Notes under the pieces: generated by a model
Told to the model about the DNA's origin: nothing
Databases searched by the model: none
Seen by the model: the letters and a program-made list of their open reading frames with translations, nothing else
Shown here: piece by piece, positions 1 through 12,571 of the stretch
How the letters are laid out: the number at the start of each line of letters is the position of its first letter
Position numbering within the stretch: the stretch's first letter is position 1
Assembly (NCBI GenBank): GCA_946803715.1
Contig: CAMPET010000018.1
Location: 211,526 to 275,525, forward strand
Origin: Beroe ovata
Lineage: Eukaryota; Ctenophora; Nuda; Beroida; Beroidae
Length of the DNA stretch: 64,000 nt
Reading direction: 5' to 3'
Made by a program: the position numbers and the translations under genes

Positions 1-48
<48 letters not shown>
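1..48. repeat. (CA)n microsatellite
   Basis: Pure CA dinucleotide run at the left edge of the window; it probably continues outside. Confidence 0.95.
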
Positions 49-51
<3 letters not shown>

Positions 52-556
52 CACACACAGACGGAATTTCCCAGGATTATAATCATCACAATGACCAACT
101 GAATTAACTGGGTGCAAGTGGCAATCAACATTTCCACACATACAATCAATTATCAACTACAAATGTGCGCGAATCACACACGCCCATTAGTTTATGTCTG
201 GGAGTTAATAGTGTCATTACCAACACTACTGTTCATGCGTATCAAATACCTAGTTCATTTCGTGGAATTCCCCCTATATGAATAGGAATCGGGCGCTGAT
301 GAGAAAAAATATTTCGCACATATTGATATCATTTGGCTAAATCTCATGCCAACACACGTTCTTACTTCGAGAATCCTATCTGTTTGGGATTCAACTGTAC
401 GCGCCAAGAATTCTCCAATCACGTTCAATGTGGACCCTCACTACTTGTAATTAGAGGGGGGAATGCTATTGAGTTGGTGAAGGAATGATCCTGCACAGTG
501 ATGATCCCACATATTGAAGCGTAGCGAGCTCAGTGAATACGAAGTAAGATGCTTCT

Positions 557-628
<72 letters not shown>

Positions 629-660
629 GGGTGGGTTTGTGTCTGGGTTTTGGAGCTGTN

Positions 661-697
<37 letters not shown>

Positions 698-2884
698 GTG
701 TATCTCTGTCTGTGTGTGTGTTTGTCAGTGTTAGTCACTTGTGTGTGTTTGTATGTATCTTACCACGCTAATGTATGAATCTGGGTTAATACCTAACAAC
801 TATACAATACACATCGTTGTACATTATTGTACAATGTACAAGACAGAAGTTAACATTTTCTCTGCATGATTGAATATTATAGAGTCATTATGTAACAATT
901 CACGTGTATGCCACGAAACTACCAGACAGAATTATATATACTTGCAGTAATTCCGATCATAAAATCTATGATCACGATCTTATTTGCCGGGGTTTTGATG
1001 TAGCGAGGCAGTTCTAGAGAGAGAGAGAGAGGTGGAGGGGGGTTGAGACGAGATAGATTTGTTTCAGACATAATTATCATAGTAAACAGCTACAACAGCT
1101 GCAGTAGGAGTTACAATTTATAATTTGGGATTCATGACGATGACTACAAAATCAGAGAGTGTCCACAAAAATAACACACAACCACACTCACACACCTACA
1201 AACACAACATTCTCAACACTGCACAGCTTCAAACAACACACAACATTACCACGCCATCATGCATCATTGATCACACCATATAGCGGTGTTAGAGAAGCTA
1301 TAGAACAGTCGTGACACTTGTTTATTACAGTTACAACCATCACGTCGAGTCCATAATAATAAAGTCGCTTTCCTGTCACTGATATAAATGTGTGATCAAT
1401 GCCATGGTCTGATCACTGCAAATGTGTGCTGAGTGATCATTGCGTTAGTGTCGTGGTAATCACAGGGCAGTCCACAGTAGGTGTGATAATTGATTATCGA
1501 AATGATTACATACCGACAGCACAACAAAGCTGCCGATGACAATTTCACTGAAATACAGCTTCTCCTACTGAATCCTACAATTTTTTATAATAATGCTTCA
1601 TTCCAGTATATACTTCTGATGAACTAATAACACAACAACTTGTTGATACAAGTTTTCAATTATTTTAACTGGCATGCATCGTACAATATCTGGGAATTCC
1701 TACTATATATTGTGTTTGTCTGGGGAAACGGAGCCTTCTTTAACCTTAGATTTCACGGAAATCCAAACCTAAATAACGTCAGTAACTTCTGAATAACTTC
1801 AGTAACTTCTGATACGAATTAGGTAACAGCAGTTACGTCAGTAACTTCTGAATGATGATACGAATAAGGTAACAGCAGATATGAACATATGACATATACC
1901 CAAAACTATGGTCACTGACTGACTTATTCACACTGTAAGTGTCACTCAAGCCATGTTCAGAAACATGGATCACAGAGGACTAACAACACACACACACACA
2001 CACTCATAGCGCATACACTCTCAGATACGCTATCCTAATACACGTAACACGCAGAGTTGAAGCGCAGGTTATTACTCTAGGTGTTATGGAGACTTTAGTT
2101 TTTGAAGGTGAGAAAATGTAACTCATCTCATGGATCAATGTCACACACAGGGAGAATTTCGCTATATCCGATACTATCTCACGCAGTGTAGCAGGATCGG
2201 CTATATACTCGAACTCCCTTGCTAAGTTGTTATACAAAACAAAGCTCGCGCTGTATTTGGTTGTAATGATTACGGGTACTTAGGGAGGGAGAGAAGAGGG
2301 TGGATCCAATCATTAGTGTCAAACATGGCATTCATTGGTCTCCAGAATATACAATAGACGATATGTATTGGTACAATAGCAGAGCCCTGCTATGAGTATC
2401 GTACACAAGTTGGTAACGATTTGTTCCTGTACGTACCAACAATTCTGAATTGTGAAGAATCATTTTCGGAATTTTCTAGCAAAAATCAAATAAAATGAAA
2501 TCCGACTACATTTTTGCATGCTGAAATCAAATTACAGGGCGGGCTGAAGCGCAAGAAAGAAGTGTAATAATGCATTTCAACGTTATCATTAATTCTCTAA
2601 TTAGTTTGCGAATTCTACACAAAGAGAAATTCAAGCTAATTATCGAGGACCTGACATACAGTTCACCTTACCCGATACAGGATGAGTTAAACCCAGGCTC
2701 TTCCCCTATGAAGCTGTCAAGTTAACCCACCGAGACCGTCCCCACACTACACTGATACCCACACAACTGAGAGCCAGCCCCCCGCACAATTACCCTGGCT
2801 AAGATCACCCCGTATTTCCCCTGAGAGCCAGCCCCCCTCACAATTACCCTGGCAAAGATCACCCCGTATTGCCCCAGGACCCAC
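49..2884. other. AT-rich stretch without a recognised gene
   Basis: This stretch holds microsatellites (559-627 TG; 661-720 degenerate TG around an N), a short GA run near 1018-1031 and small direct repeats near 1785-1880. The minus strand should contain the last exons of the DUF4139 gene that starts at 10970, but I could not recognise them. A 77-codon minus ORF (2004-2237) has no family resemblance that I can name. Confidence 0.6.
559..720. repeat. (TG)n microsatellite pair with an unresolved base
   Basis: Two TG tracts (559-627 and 661-720) separated by a GT-rich spacer, with N at 660. The Val-Cys and His-Thr ORFs in all frames here are low-complexity artefacts. Confidence 0.95.
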
Positions 2885-5800
2885 CTTGGTGCCAGGTTTG
2901 CCGGATGCCACCGTGCACTCCTCACTAGCAGCCCCGTACGTTGTACTGATAGCTATGGGTCTGTTGTCAGGGGCTGAGGGCGCGTTGTCTTCCAGATTGA
3001 TCTCTTTGAAATCAACAACCTGAAATGAGTCTTGTCACCATGTTACCAGGTACCAGGTTACCAGGTTACCATGGTTACTATCACATGTCTCCGTAATAAG
3101 TTGTCGCTGGGGTTTCATGAGAGGCTTGCTAATAGGGGTTGTTGCGTGTGTTATCATGAATATCCACCTTAGTTAGTGCTAAAGGGCAATGTTTCTCTGG
3201 ACCTCTATTACTCTATCATTAGTTCGCGACCACGAAATTGAAAGAAAGAACATGCACATTCCACCCAAATCAGCAAGACGCAAGTTTGTGTCGATTGAAA
3301 TTCCAACATCGAGATACATGTGTTGATAAAGATGGGACGACAAAAAGACAGGACCTAATACTGCTATCACTTTCACACTTTATGCCTTGACCATGCAAAG
3401 ACCATCAAGAATGCCGTGTAAGAACACCACCCCAAAAAATAACTTTTATAACTGTTGGGTAGAATTTTTGAGTAGGCGTACAGCAACATCCACGAAGGCT
3501 GCGTGGCTCCTGAAATGAGCGGAACTCAAAAATCGTAGTCTTTTCATCGGACAATAACTCGAAATTCCCGATCTGTTATTGAAGACAGTGATCGATTGAG
3601 ACTGCTTGTCGAGTTACAAGGTGGGGGGGTGGAAAACGGTGTAAGATGTATAACTATCAATTTCATAGGTCAAAAGTAAATTCACAATCAGCTGATCATC
3701 AAGAGACTTAGTTACCATAGTAACCACAACACGAAACTCACCAGATTTTCATCACTCCCGTCAATGCCGTTAACCTTCAGGTTCCCTGGCTCTGTGGCAG
3801 CATCATCGTCCACAACAATGGGGTTGCCCATTTCAGACGGAGTTCCTCGTACTGATTTGTCTGTGAGGTTGTCAATTAGTGCTGGTCGACATAATTTGTA
3901 ACAGTTGTTGTCGTTACAGTTGTGGTCTGTAACTAATTAATGGTTGCCATGGCTAGACCTTTACAAATCATAATGTATTAACTAGTAGTGGCATGTCTCG
4001 GCACCCTGCCGATCTCTCTAACCCATTACTTTATTGAGGGGTACGTTGGAAGGCCCCAAAATCGACCAGAAACCCCAAAAAAGTGAAATTTAGCATTTTT
4101 GATAACCGATCCTATTTTGACCGATTTTGGTTGAAAATGGGTCCAAATTGGGCATCTCATCGTGTTTTTTGGCCAATTTTGAGCTAAAATCCCAAATTTC
4201 AGGTCATTTNATTCTTTGTACTTTATCTTTAGCTATTGCTTGTGATTAATAACACGCCTCTGTCGACTAAATGAAGCGTGAAGATTGAACAAAGTTCACT
4301 GAACAATGACTTGCTCATTCTGATTCAATGATGAATGAACAGGGCATCAAAAGCACAAAATCGATTACCGCGAATTTGATGGGAACTATGATAGATGATA
4401 AATAGGGAGACCCACGATGATTTATCATCACGATGGCGATAGCGCATTTTCTATTAGAATATTGGCAGTGGTGTTACCCGTCAGATATCTTTGTCGTATA
4501 GCCTGTCGACATGTCAATTGTCAGTGACAACTGAGTTATCCTAACCTCTTGATCCTCTGAGTGTACCACTTATTTAATAATAACCCAAGTACGGGCAAGA
4601 TGTTAGATGTTGCTTGAAACAGTGGTGCTACTGAGACTACAATTTGTGTGAAAGGATCGAAATTTAAAGAGGAAGGTTTTATCTTTGCTCGGCATGGCTT
4701 CTGTGGCCTTTTTGTTATTTGTAACTTTGAACTCTGATGTTACACCGCAAACACAATCAAACAAACCGGTACAAACAAACACATGCAACATCCACCACAC
4801 GAACCCACACACACACACAGACATACAGACACACACACACACACACACACNCACACACACACACACACACACACACAGATATCTGACTTCCTCCTCCTAT
4901 TATATCGGATGGCCTACTAAAACTCAGTATTGGAACAGGAGCGAGTACAGACGTATCACGTGAAACTGATCACGTGCAACTGATCACGTGACAGAAGATC
5001 ATACATAAACATTGACTACATTACACTTCCCGGCAGGGACGATACTCCACGGTGCATATCACCATTACAATGGGAAATATGCGTACCGCGGACTGCCGAT
5101 AGGATATACTTATAATACCAAACGGAACTTCGCGATATTGGAATTTGAATGAGGAATTTACGAGATAGTAGGTACGTACTCCGCGCGTAGCTACGAATGT
5201 GCGACATTGCAAATTGGCGCACAAATGCGTATCCCATTGCTATTATATAAAACCACGCGAAAGGAGCGGTGTTTATGAAGGAGCAACATTTACCTGATTT
5301 CTTCCTCCTGACGCTAGTCCCCTGTCTCGATCTCTTGATTTGACCGGGTGTGCCTGGCACGTTGGCAGGGCGGCCGTGTAACTCATGTGTACCCAGCGTG
5401 GGTATACCTGTGAGGGTGTGCAATGAGAGAGTGTGCACTGTGCAATGAGAGAGTGTGCACTGTGCAATGTGAGAGTGTGCAATGTGCAATGTGAGAGTGT
5501 GCACTGTGCAATGTGAGGGTGTGAGGGTGTGCACTGTGAGGTGTGCACTGAGAGAGTGTGCACTGTGCAATGTGAGAGTGTGCACTGTGCAATGTGAGGA
5601 TGTGCAATGTGAGGTGTGGATGTGAGTGTGCAATATGATGCCAGGTTGTGCAATGTGGGCCGTGGGTATGAGATGGTGTGCTCCCTTTACAGACCCTGTA
5701 CAATTAGACCCCCTCATTCTCTACTTCGACAGAAGCCACTCCTATAGATACTACAGTGTAAGTGTGTGGGGATGATTATGAAGGAGCAAATTGTATTGAT

Positions 5801-8800
5801 ATCCCTACTGCCCATACCCAGCCAAACAATACTCCCGTATTCCCTCATGCATCATGTGTTGTTATATAGTACAACAATAACACTGCAGCAACGCAGCAAC
5901 CCAATTACATATTCACCACTGTAAACACATAGGTACAGACTGTATTATGCATTCCATCCTACATTACGTACCATTGTAATTATGAGTAACCGGTAACAAG
6001 AATCGCAGTGGATTCCCAAGGTTTATTAAATCCAGTTCCCGACCCAACAATACAGCCCAATACAGTGATACTATTGAATGAGTCAGCTAGTAGATCTGTA
6101 GCTAATTTGACAAGATTGATGGCACCCACAACAATTACATTATTAATTGGGGGGGGCAAATTACCGCCCATGGGAAGAAGAAAAACAGACTGACGCCTGG
6201 TACGTAATCAATCATTTTTTTCTTGGAGGGGCCGCGACGAAAGAAGTGAGTCTAGCTGATACAGCTAGCGTCAAAAAGTAAAATTTTCAAAATTTCCATC
6301 AGCTTCAAGGGTCTTCGTATTCTGGTTACACCCATAAAGTGGAAGAGGGGTCTGCGGGCACAGCCCCCGGAAGCCAGAGGTTGAGTTCAAAAAGTCAAAA
6401 CGGTGAAATTCTTGAAAATTGTCATCGGAGATCCAAGTTTTCTGAGGAGGCTGCGGCCCCCCTGGCTCCCCTTGTCTACGTGCCTGTGTTACGAATGGGT
6501 GCCTACCTATTCGTCACAACTTGCTGACACCACTATATACTGCATAGTGCATAACTATGACGCAGGAATGCATGCTTGCGATGAAATTTGCTGACACCGG
6601 TACGTCAGAACAGGGCTGTGTGACGAATGGGTATTCATTCGTCACAAATTGCTGACACCACTTATGCATAACTGTGACGTAGTAATGCATGCTTGCGATG
6701 GAATTTGCTGACACCAGTACGTCTGGTCGTCAGAACAGGGCTGTGTGACGAATGGGTATTCAATCGTCACAAATTGCTGACACCACTTATGCATAACTGT
6801 GACGTAGGAATGCATGCTTGCGATGGAATTTGCTGACACCAGTACGTCAGAACAGGGCCGTGTGACGAAAAGGTACTCATTCGTCATAACTTGCTGACAC
6901 CAGTGCATAACTGTGACGTAGGAATGCATGTACGCGGTGGAATTTGAGACCCAAGTTTCCCGAGGGGGGCCGCGGCTCCCCCAGTCTACGTGCCTGACTG
7001 ACGCACAGACACCACCCGTTTTCCTAAACCAACTCCCACCACCACTCCCACGAACAATTCGCCCACTCCCCAGCCTGGTACCCCCACACACCACACTCCC
7101 CCACTTTCCCCAGTGGGGGAGTGTGGGAGTCCCCCTTACCTCCTGTGCTGGGAGTTGCTGTACTGAGACTGATCTTAGCATCGCACCAGTCCTCTCCAGT
7201 GTTCTGTGACACCAGCCCGAAATATAGCACCTGAACAAGTGTGAGTTGTTAATAACAGTGAGGGATTAACTCCACGCCCTATTTCTTACAGAATTCAATT
7301 AGAGATTTACTCCGTGTTCCACGACGAGTAATACCAGGGAATGATAAATGATTTTCCTGTCACACCCACCCTCTTCCTTTTTTTCGGAGTGATGTTATTC
7401 TTTCAACACATTGTTGCTACTGTTGCTATATCTGGGGTTTACTACACTCTCACTCTCCACACACAGACACAGACACAGACACAGACACAGACACAGACAC
7501 ACACACACACGCACTTACACGCCACACANCACACACACACACACACACACCGTCTCTCTGAGCGTCGTACAAAGAGGAGAAATGCGATGTATTCGGAAAC
7601 TCTACTCACTCTTATTGTGCAGCATAGAATAGGGACTAGTTGAGAAGGAGAAGAGGAGATATCATTCAAGTACTCTCGCTATTTCTGTCTTCTAACAGAA
7701 TTGATAAGGACAGATATCACGATTTGGGCGTGTTTCACCAGTAGGTAGGTATAACATATTCTTATCAAGACCACAGATCATTTCTAACTTCCTTTCTTTT
7801 GAAGAATACTGCTACTTTTTGAGCTGAGAGACATTCTACATCACCTGAATGACACGTTAACACTCGCCGGCGACTTATATCAGCCGATGTTGATGAAGTG
7901 ATCTCCATATTGGGATACACTTTGTTTAATAAGATAAACAATGTTTATCTTGACACTTGACACTTGACTCATGCAACAAAGTCATTGCATTTACACCCCT
8001 NCCCCCTTTAGACACGACATCATCTTGGACATTGGCTCATGATAAAATGAATATCACTGATCATAATCTGATAGATGCTCATAGATCATGCGATCACTAT
8101 TGCCGGCTGTAGTTACAGTGAGTTATAATGGGCGCTGTACTCACTCAGTTTATACGTAACACAGTATTACGGGATACGTAATATCGGTGTTAATAACTAC
8201 GTATTATTGGTATATAGCTGGATTAGTTGGACGAACATTACATATGAAGTCGGTCAAGTGCTCTCTTGTTCTGTCTTGTCCTGTCATTGGAAAGATGGGG
8301 GATATGTGTAGACATAGTGACATCTAGTAGTGAAGTGAGAATGGTAGACATGTGTGTGCTCATTGGAATGTTATTGGAAACTCAGGAATGTCTGTACTGA
8401 CTCATCACTTGTTCACACGTCATGTGCTATAGAGTGAGCGTTTTTGGTACAAATTGAACTATAGAGGTCTCTCTTGTTCATCGCTTAGTTTTTTATAAAG
8501 GAGCAGGTATGTATCAGAGTTTTTGGAGCACCTGACTCACATGGTACCTCTGTAGCAGTTGCTACTCATGGTTCATTTTCACTAGGCTAGAAGTGGTGCA
8601 AAGCACTGCAGGGAGGACACTTCTATATAATGGAAACTTACAGCTGCTATACTGGAATCTCCTTCCAAAATATTATGCCAAGTTACACAAAGATGATCAA
8701 AGTCATAACTCTCATTGTTTGATTCTGGCAAACAAAAAACTAACATCTTTTAGTTGGATGTCAGCTATTTGAAAATGATGATGAATGTCAGCTACCTATT

Positions 8801-10970
8801 CGGTAATGAAGAAACGTCTTTTCCACTCATTAATGTGCTATCTTGAGAGGAATTAGTAGTTAGAAAGAAAGCAACCTGATGGAGACACTAGGTTTATCTA
8901 ACTCTATATTATACTGCCTATGAAAGGGTTCACATATAAATTCTCAATTTTCATGCCGCCACACTATCACACATGTGTAGACTGTAGAGTGTAGATAGTC
9001 TGAACGTTCTATTTAATACTAGATAGTATATCACAAATTAAAGTGTTTATAATTCGGTTTAAGTTGAGACCACACCTGTGGTAGGAGTTAACATCACTCT
9101 AATCATTAATCACACATCATGTCTATCACATACTAGGTATGCATACCTAGTCAATGGGTATTAGAGGAGTGGATGTAGGTACATCGTACACACTTTTATG
9201 AACCATTGAAATATTAAGTTGACCTTCACATTATTACTAGATTTCATTACAGTTTATTATACAGGATGATGTGTATTCCGTGCCATGTTCAAATGGGTTT
9301 GTGATGATTTCATTTTCTCGCTCAGTGCAGTAGGTTAGACTCCACGGGTGATTCATTTCCCGCTAGAATAACATATTATTGAGAGGGATGATGTTAAACA
9401 AATCTATCGTTAGTAACTCTCTCTCTCTCTCTCTCAAGGAAAGTTATCATGAATTACACAGGTCTTACAGTTAGAGCACATATTACATAGATAATAACTC
9501 CATGGGAGAAATCGTACGAATTCATAGCCAAAGTGACGTCATATACCCTGATGTAATGCTGAGGATGAGTGTTTAAACTTGGTTATTACTTTAGACACAG
9601 TGCTTCCCGGACCCTAGTATGCTGTAGAGTGCAATGTATACGACTGTACAGACTATAACAGACCTATCTCAGGTATACATGCACGACGCACGTGTATAAT
9701 TATTGAAAATTAACTTTTATTCAGCATTATACTCAGCATTTGGGAACAATGGTGAATAGAATTGTAATTACCTTGAGATTTTTGTCCCTAGAATGAACTC
9801 TGAGATCATATTTCGGCAACCAACCAGCGTCGGACACCACATAGCTGACAAATAACTTCACCTCTTCTTCCTCGTATGATTCAATCAAAATGTTGACCTC
9901 TCTGGACATAATGGAAATGATAGCGCTGTGATCCTGATTGAGTATACAAGGTCTGAAGGATTGTCATTCACTATGATTTCATACCTGCTGACTATGCCAT
10001 CTTTGGCCGGATCAGTGCTGGTGATTTCTTCTCCTACTGCCTTCAACTCCTTCTCTACTGCTGCATGCCGGTCTTTCAGCTCATTCAGTCCTTCACAGAT
10101 CTTGTTCGACTGTTCTTCATACATGGGCAGGAACTTAGTAACCATGTCTAATGATGACATGCTGATAGCATCCAAACTGTCCTGTTTAAGTGATAAGACG
10201 TTTTAAAGGTTCCAAACAATCTTTGCAAGAGAGAAAGTGAACTTCATTGAGATGTCAAGATAAACAATACCTGAGATGTCCCTTTATAGTTGACAAATCT
10301 ATTGGCAAAAGCTTCTAGAACTTCTCTCTGCTTCCTCAATGTTGTTTCTTTCACGTCAATATCATGAAGCTGCTTCAAGAGATCTGTCTGTTTACTCTTC
10401 AATTCTTCAAGCTTTCCACCAGCACCTTCATTTTCATCCAAAACACTTCTTGTAGCAAAGTCAACTTCATTCAGGATAGAATTTCCACCTATCAAAACCC
10501 TGGAGAAACATGGGTAAGGTTCCCTAGCTTTGGGATGCTCATCAACTGAAAGGATAGAATTAAACTTTTACCTTATAGTTGAAGGATCCACACACTTAGA
10601 CAAATTGGTCATTTTGATTTGAGATAGACCTTCCTGTACTTGGGCATTGATTCTTCTTGTCACCTGCAAAAGTAATTTGACGGTCCAAATAAAACAAAAA
10701 TTGATAACTCTGTGCAATTTAATCCAAACTGAATCATTACACCAAAAATCACTATACTCAAAATTTCAGTGGCAAAGTGCTGCAATACAAAGAAACACTC
10801 ACTCAACTTTGTAATAAAAAAATCCATTCCATAGTCACACTTACTTCAGCTCTATCGGTATACACAACCACATTCACAATTGGGCATGAAGATGCATCAA
10901 AACTGGGTAGCTGCTGTATATCCATGGGGGCAACCACTGACTTTTGAGAGGGAGTGGAACGAAGTGACAT
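2885..10970 (-). CDS. DUF4139/DUF4140 (MuiA/F37C4.5-type) domain protein, 3' end missing
   Basis: Nine exons join in phase: 10845-10970, 10572-10663, 10271-10499, 9985-10181, 9772-9901, 7140-7230, 5294-5407, 3742-3860 and 2885-3019, giving about 411 residues. The N-terminal DUF4140 part reads VVVYTDRAEV and then KCVDPSTIR. Exons 3-4 are a predicted coiled coil (KLEELKSKQTDLLKQLHDID). The DUF4139 part carries SYVVSDAGWLPKYDLRV, then YFGLVSQNTGEDW and LSTATP, the signature order of this family. The molecular function is unknown; a bacterial relative was named mucoidy inhibitor A. Family members run to about 540 residues, so the C-terminal part is unseen, either in unrecognised exons below 2885 or left of the window. 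ATG 10970 is chosen; an in-frame start at 10988 is possible. The intron between 7231 and 9771 is unusually long. The region after the DUF4139 core (basic RRKKS, then acidic) is poorly conserved and its exons are less certain. Confidence 0.85.
4812..4876. repeat. (CA)n microsatellite
   Basis: CA run inside a DUF4139 gene intron, interrupted by N at 4851. Confidence 0.95.
5408..5640. repeat. GTG-rich minisatellite touching a splice acceptor
   Basis: Imperfect tandem array of units such as GTGTGCAATGTGAGA. Its left edge directly abuts the start of DUF4139 exon 7 (5407 on the minus strand), so the acceptor and its upstream tract are made of repeat sequence. Confidence 0.85.
6230..7000. repeat. 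Dispersed repeat with an internal tandem array of about 115-120 bp
   Basis: About four imperfect units, each containing GCTGACACCAGTACGTCAG, TGTGACGAATGGGTA and CTGTGACGTAGGAATGC, occupy 6500-6940. They are flanked by GC-rich pieces near 6440-6480 and 6950-6990 that resemble each other (CTACGTGCCTG). The same unit and flanks recur at 41860-42760. The array lies in a DUF4139 intron. ORFs through it are repeat-derived. Confidence 0.85.
7231..9771. other. Long intron of the DUF4139 gene
   Basis: 2.5 kb without recognisable exons. It contains a CA-type microsatellite at 7459-7550 with N at 7529, a further N at 8001 and a TC run near 9417-9434. The family sequence is contiguous across this gap (exon 5 ends RDKNLK, exon 6 begins VLYFG), which supports it being a single intron. 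Confidence 0.75.
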
Positions 10971-11239
10971 TCTGAGAATTAATTTCACATCAAATATGAT
11001 CTGTAATTATACTGATCATGCTCAAAATGACCAGCTTCTTTTGAGGTGAAGGTACATTTGATGAAATTATGGACCATATTACGATAAAACCCAAGTAAAA
11101 GGTCACATAGAACCACTGATCTTTGTCAGCACTCAAAAAGGTCACTTTCAACATATAAGCAATAATAGCCGAATCTTAGAACTTGTCCACTACCTCATCT
11201 TTTAGCTCTTATGTGCTACTGTGTGTGTGTGTATAAAAT

Positions 11240-11880
11240 GTTTAAGGTTGAAATATATGTCTTACATGATAGTCTGCAGCACTAGAAATGTATAATTTTG
11301 TTAGTTGTCCGATGCTATCTGACCACTGACCAGTGACCACTGTTTCTCGCGCGCGAGAAACACTAGACAGACTGTCTGAGAATAAGTTTCTGTCTGAGAA
11401 TAAGTTTGCGCCGCGCGCGCGCAAAACGAAATTCTCGACAGGGTCTATCATCGATCGACAATTGTGCACACGTTGCGCGCCCCTGTTCTACTCAGTGCAC
11501 TGAAAAGTCGCAGCGCGCGCGGAGTATTTGGGTCACGCAGCGCGGGAACATCGACAATGATTATTGATATAGATAAACCTTGATTTGAGATTTCGCGGCT
11601 CGCGCGACAGTTCTAAAATTTCACCATGCCCTTGCTGGCGGGATTTTATCCCTGGACAATTGCGCGCGGCGGCGCCTTGTCAGATTTTATCTGACCTCAG
11701 TTTCTCGCGCGCGGCGCGCGCGCCTTCGCATCGATGTTTCGGCCTTCGATGAAGGCGCGCTCGCGCGAGAAACAGGTCAGGTAACATCTGACAACGCGGC
11801 GCCGACAGTAGGGAGAAAGCCCTACAAGCGCGACAGCAGGGCCGAAGGGGCCGGGCCGGGCCGGGTAAAAGACTTAGCCA
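11240..11880. repeat. CpG-rich mobile-element cluster
   Basis: A patchwork of three short repeat types also found elsewhere in the window: a GTCTGAGAATAAG...CGACAGGGTCTATCATCG module near 11370-11460; a module at about 11464-11550 matching 56668-56775; and a foldback element at 11678-11793. It lies between the divergent DUF4139 and metallophosphoesterase genes, so it sits in or near both promoters. Confidence 0.8.
11678..11793. mobile_element. Foldback MITE, family A
   Basis: Ends TGTCAGATTTTATCTGACC and, inverted, TGTCAGATGTTACCTGACC. The interior is a near-palindrome with TTTCTCGCGCGCG arms and GCCTTC/GAAGGC. GCGGCGCC occurs one to two bases outside both ends, an approximate 8-bp target duplication. 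Related copies lie at 35297-35408 and 56943-57018. Confidence 0.8.
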
Positions 11881-12571
11881 CTAGCGTCGCCAGGCAATGC
11901 GAAATTTTTTGTTTTAATATTGCGGTGACTGGTGACGTGGAGAACATAACATCCAAAAGGATTTTTCAAAATTCATAGCAAAGAAAGAAATCTGAAATCT
12001 TATATTATGTAAAATATATACTAGAACTAAGGTATATGGTTATTATGTTGAAAACATAACAAAATACTGAATTCCAAGGATTGACGAATGTTGTATCATG
12101 GGCTTCTAGCTTCAGGATTGACATTTGACAGGGGAGAATCTAAAATGTAAATCCAACAACTATGTTCACATTGGAATATTAGATCCAAATACTTTTGGCA
12201 ATTGTGGAGGTATTTGTTTCATTACTACTCTGCTTGGTCATTGCTGAATTAATACTTGATTGTAAAATTTGATTAATTCTAGATGAAATACCCTCTTAAA
12301 TTTATACTCTTTGTTGCACAATTCATTCCAATAAGACTAGTTTTACAGTTATCAAGATTTATAAGGCTAAACAGAGCTACCCCTTGTGGTAAGCACACTT
12401 TTAAGCATTTCCTCTTTACTTATGCATGAGTTCCAAAACTGCTTAAGCTGATTAGACATTATGCTGTTTGATAAGTTTGCCCCAAGGCATGAGACAAATA
12501 CCTTGTTCTACTTTAAATTGTAATTGCACCATTCACTCCATTTGTTGATTTGTTTTTATCATTCCAGCCTG

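Noticed and set aside
466-778. Overlapping Val-Cys and His-Thr rich ORFs
   Set aside because: Translations of TG/CA microsatellites in several frames; no protein signal. The same holds for the low-complexity ORFs near 4603-4963, 7341-7669 and 28280-28666.
2004-2237. 77-codon minus ORF (EYIADPATLREIVSDIAKF) as a last exon of the DUF4139 gene
   Set aside because: It reads plausibly as protein, but it lacks the conserved C-terminal family motifs and I saw no matching phase and acceptor, so it was not added to the model.
5016-5717. 233-codon minus ORF rich in His/Thr/Ser
   Set aside because: Most of it reads through a GTG-rich minisatellite. Only 5294-5407 is supported as coding, as exon 7 of the DUF4139 gene in a different arrangement.
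6642-7238. 198-codon minus ORF with repeated HSYVTVMH/CQQ units
   Set aside because: The units are the tandem satellite translated; the only supported coding part nearby is the exon 7140-7230 in another frame.
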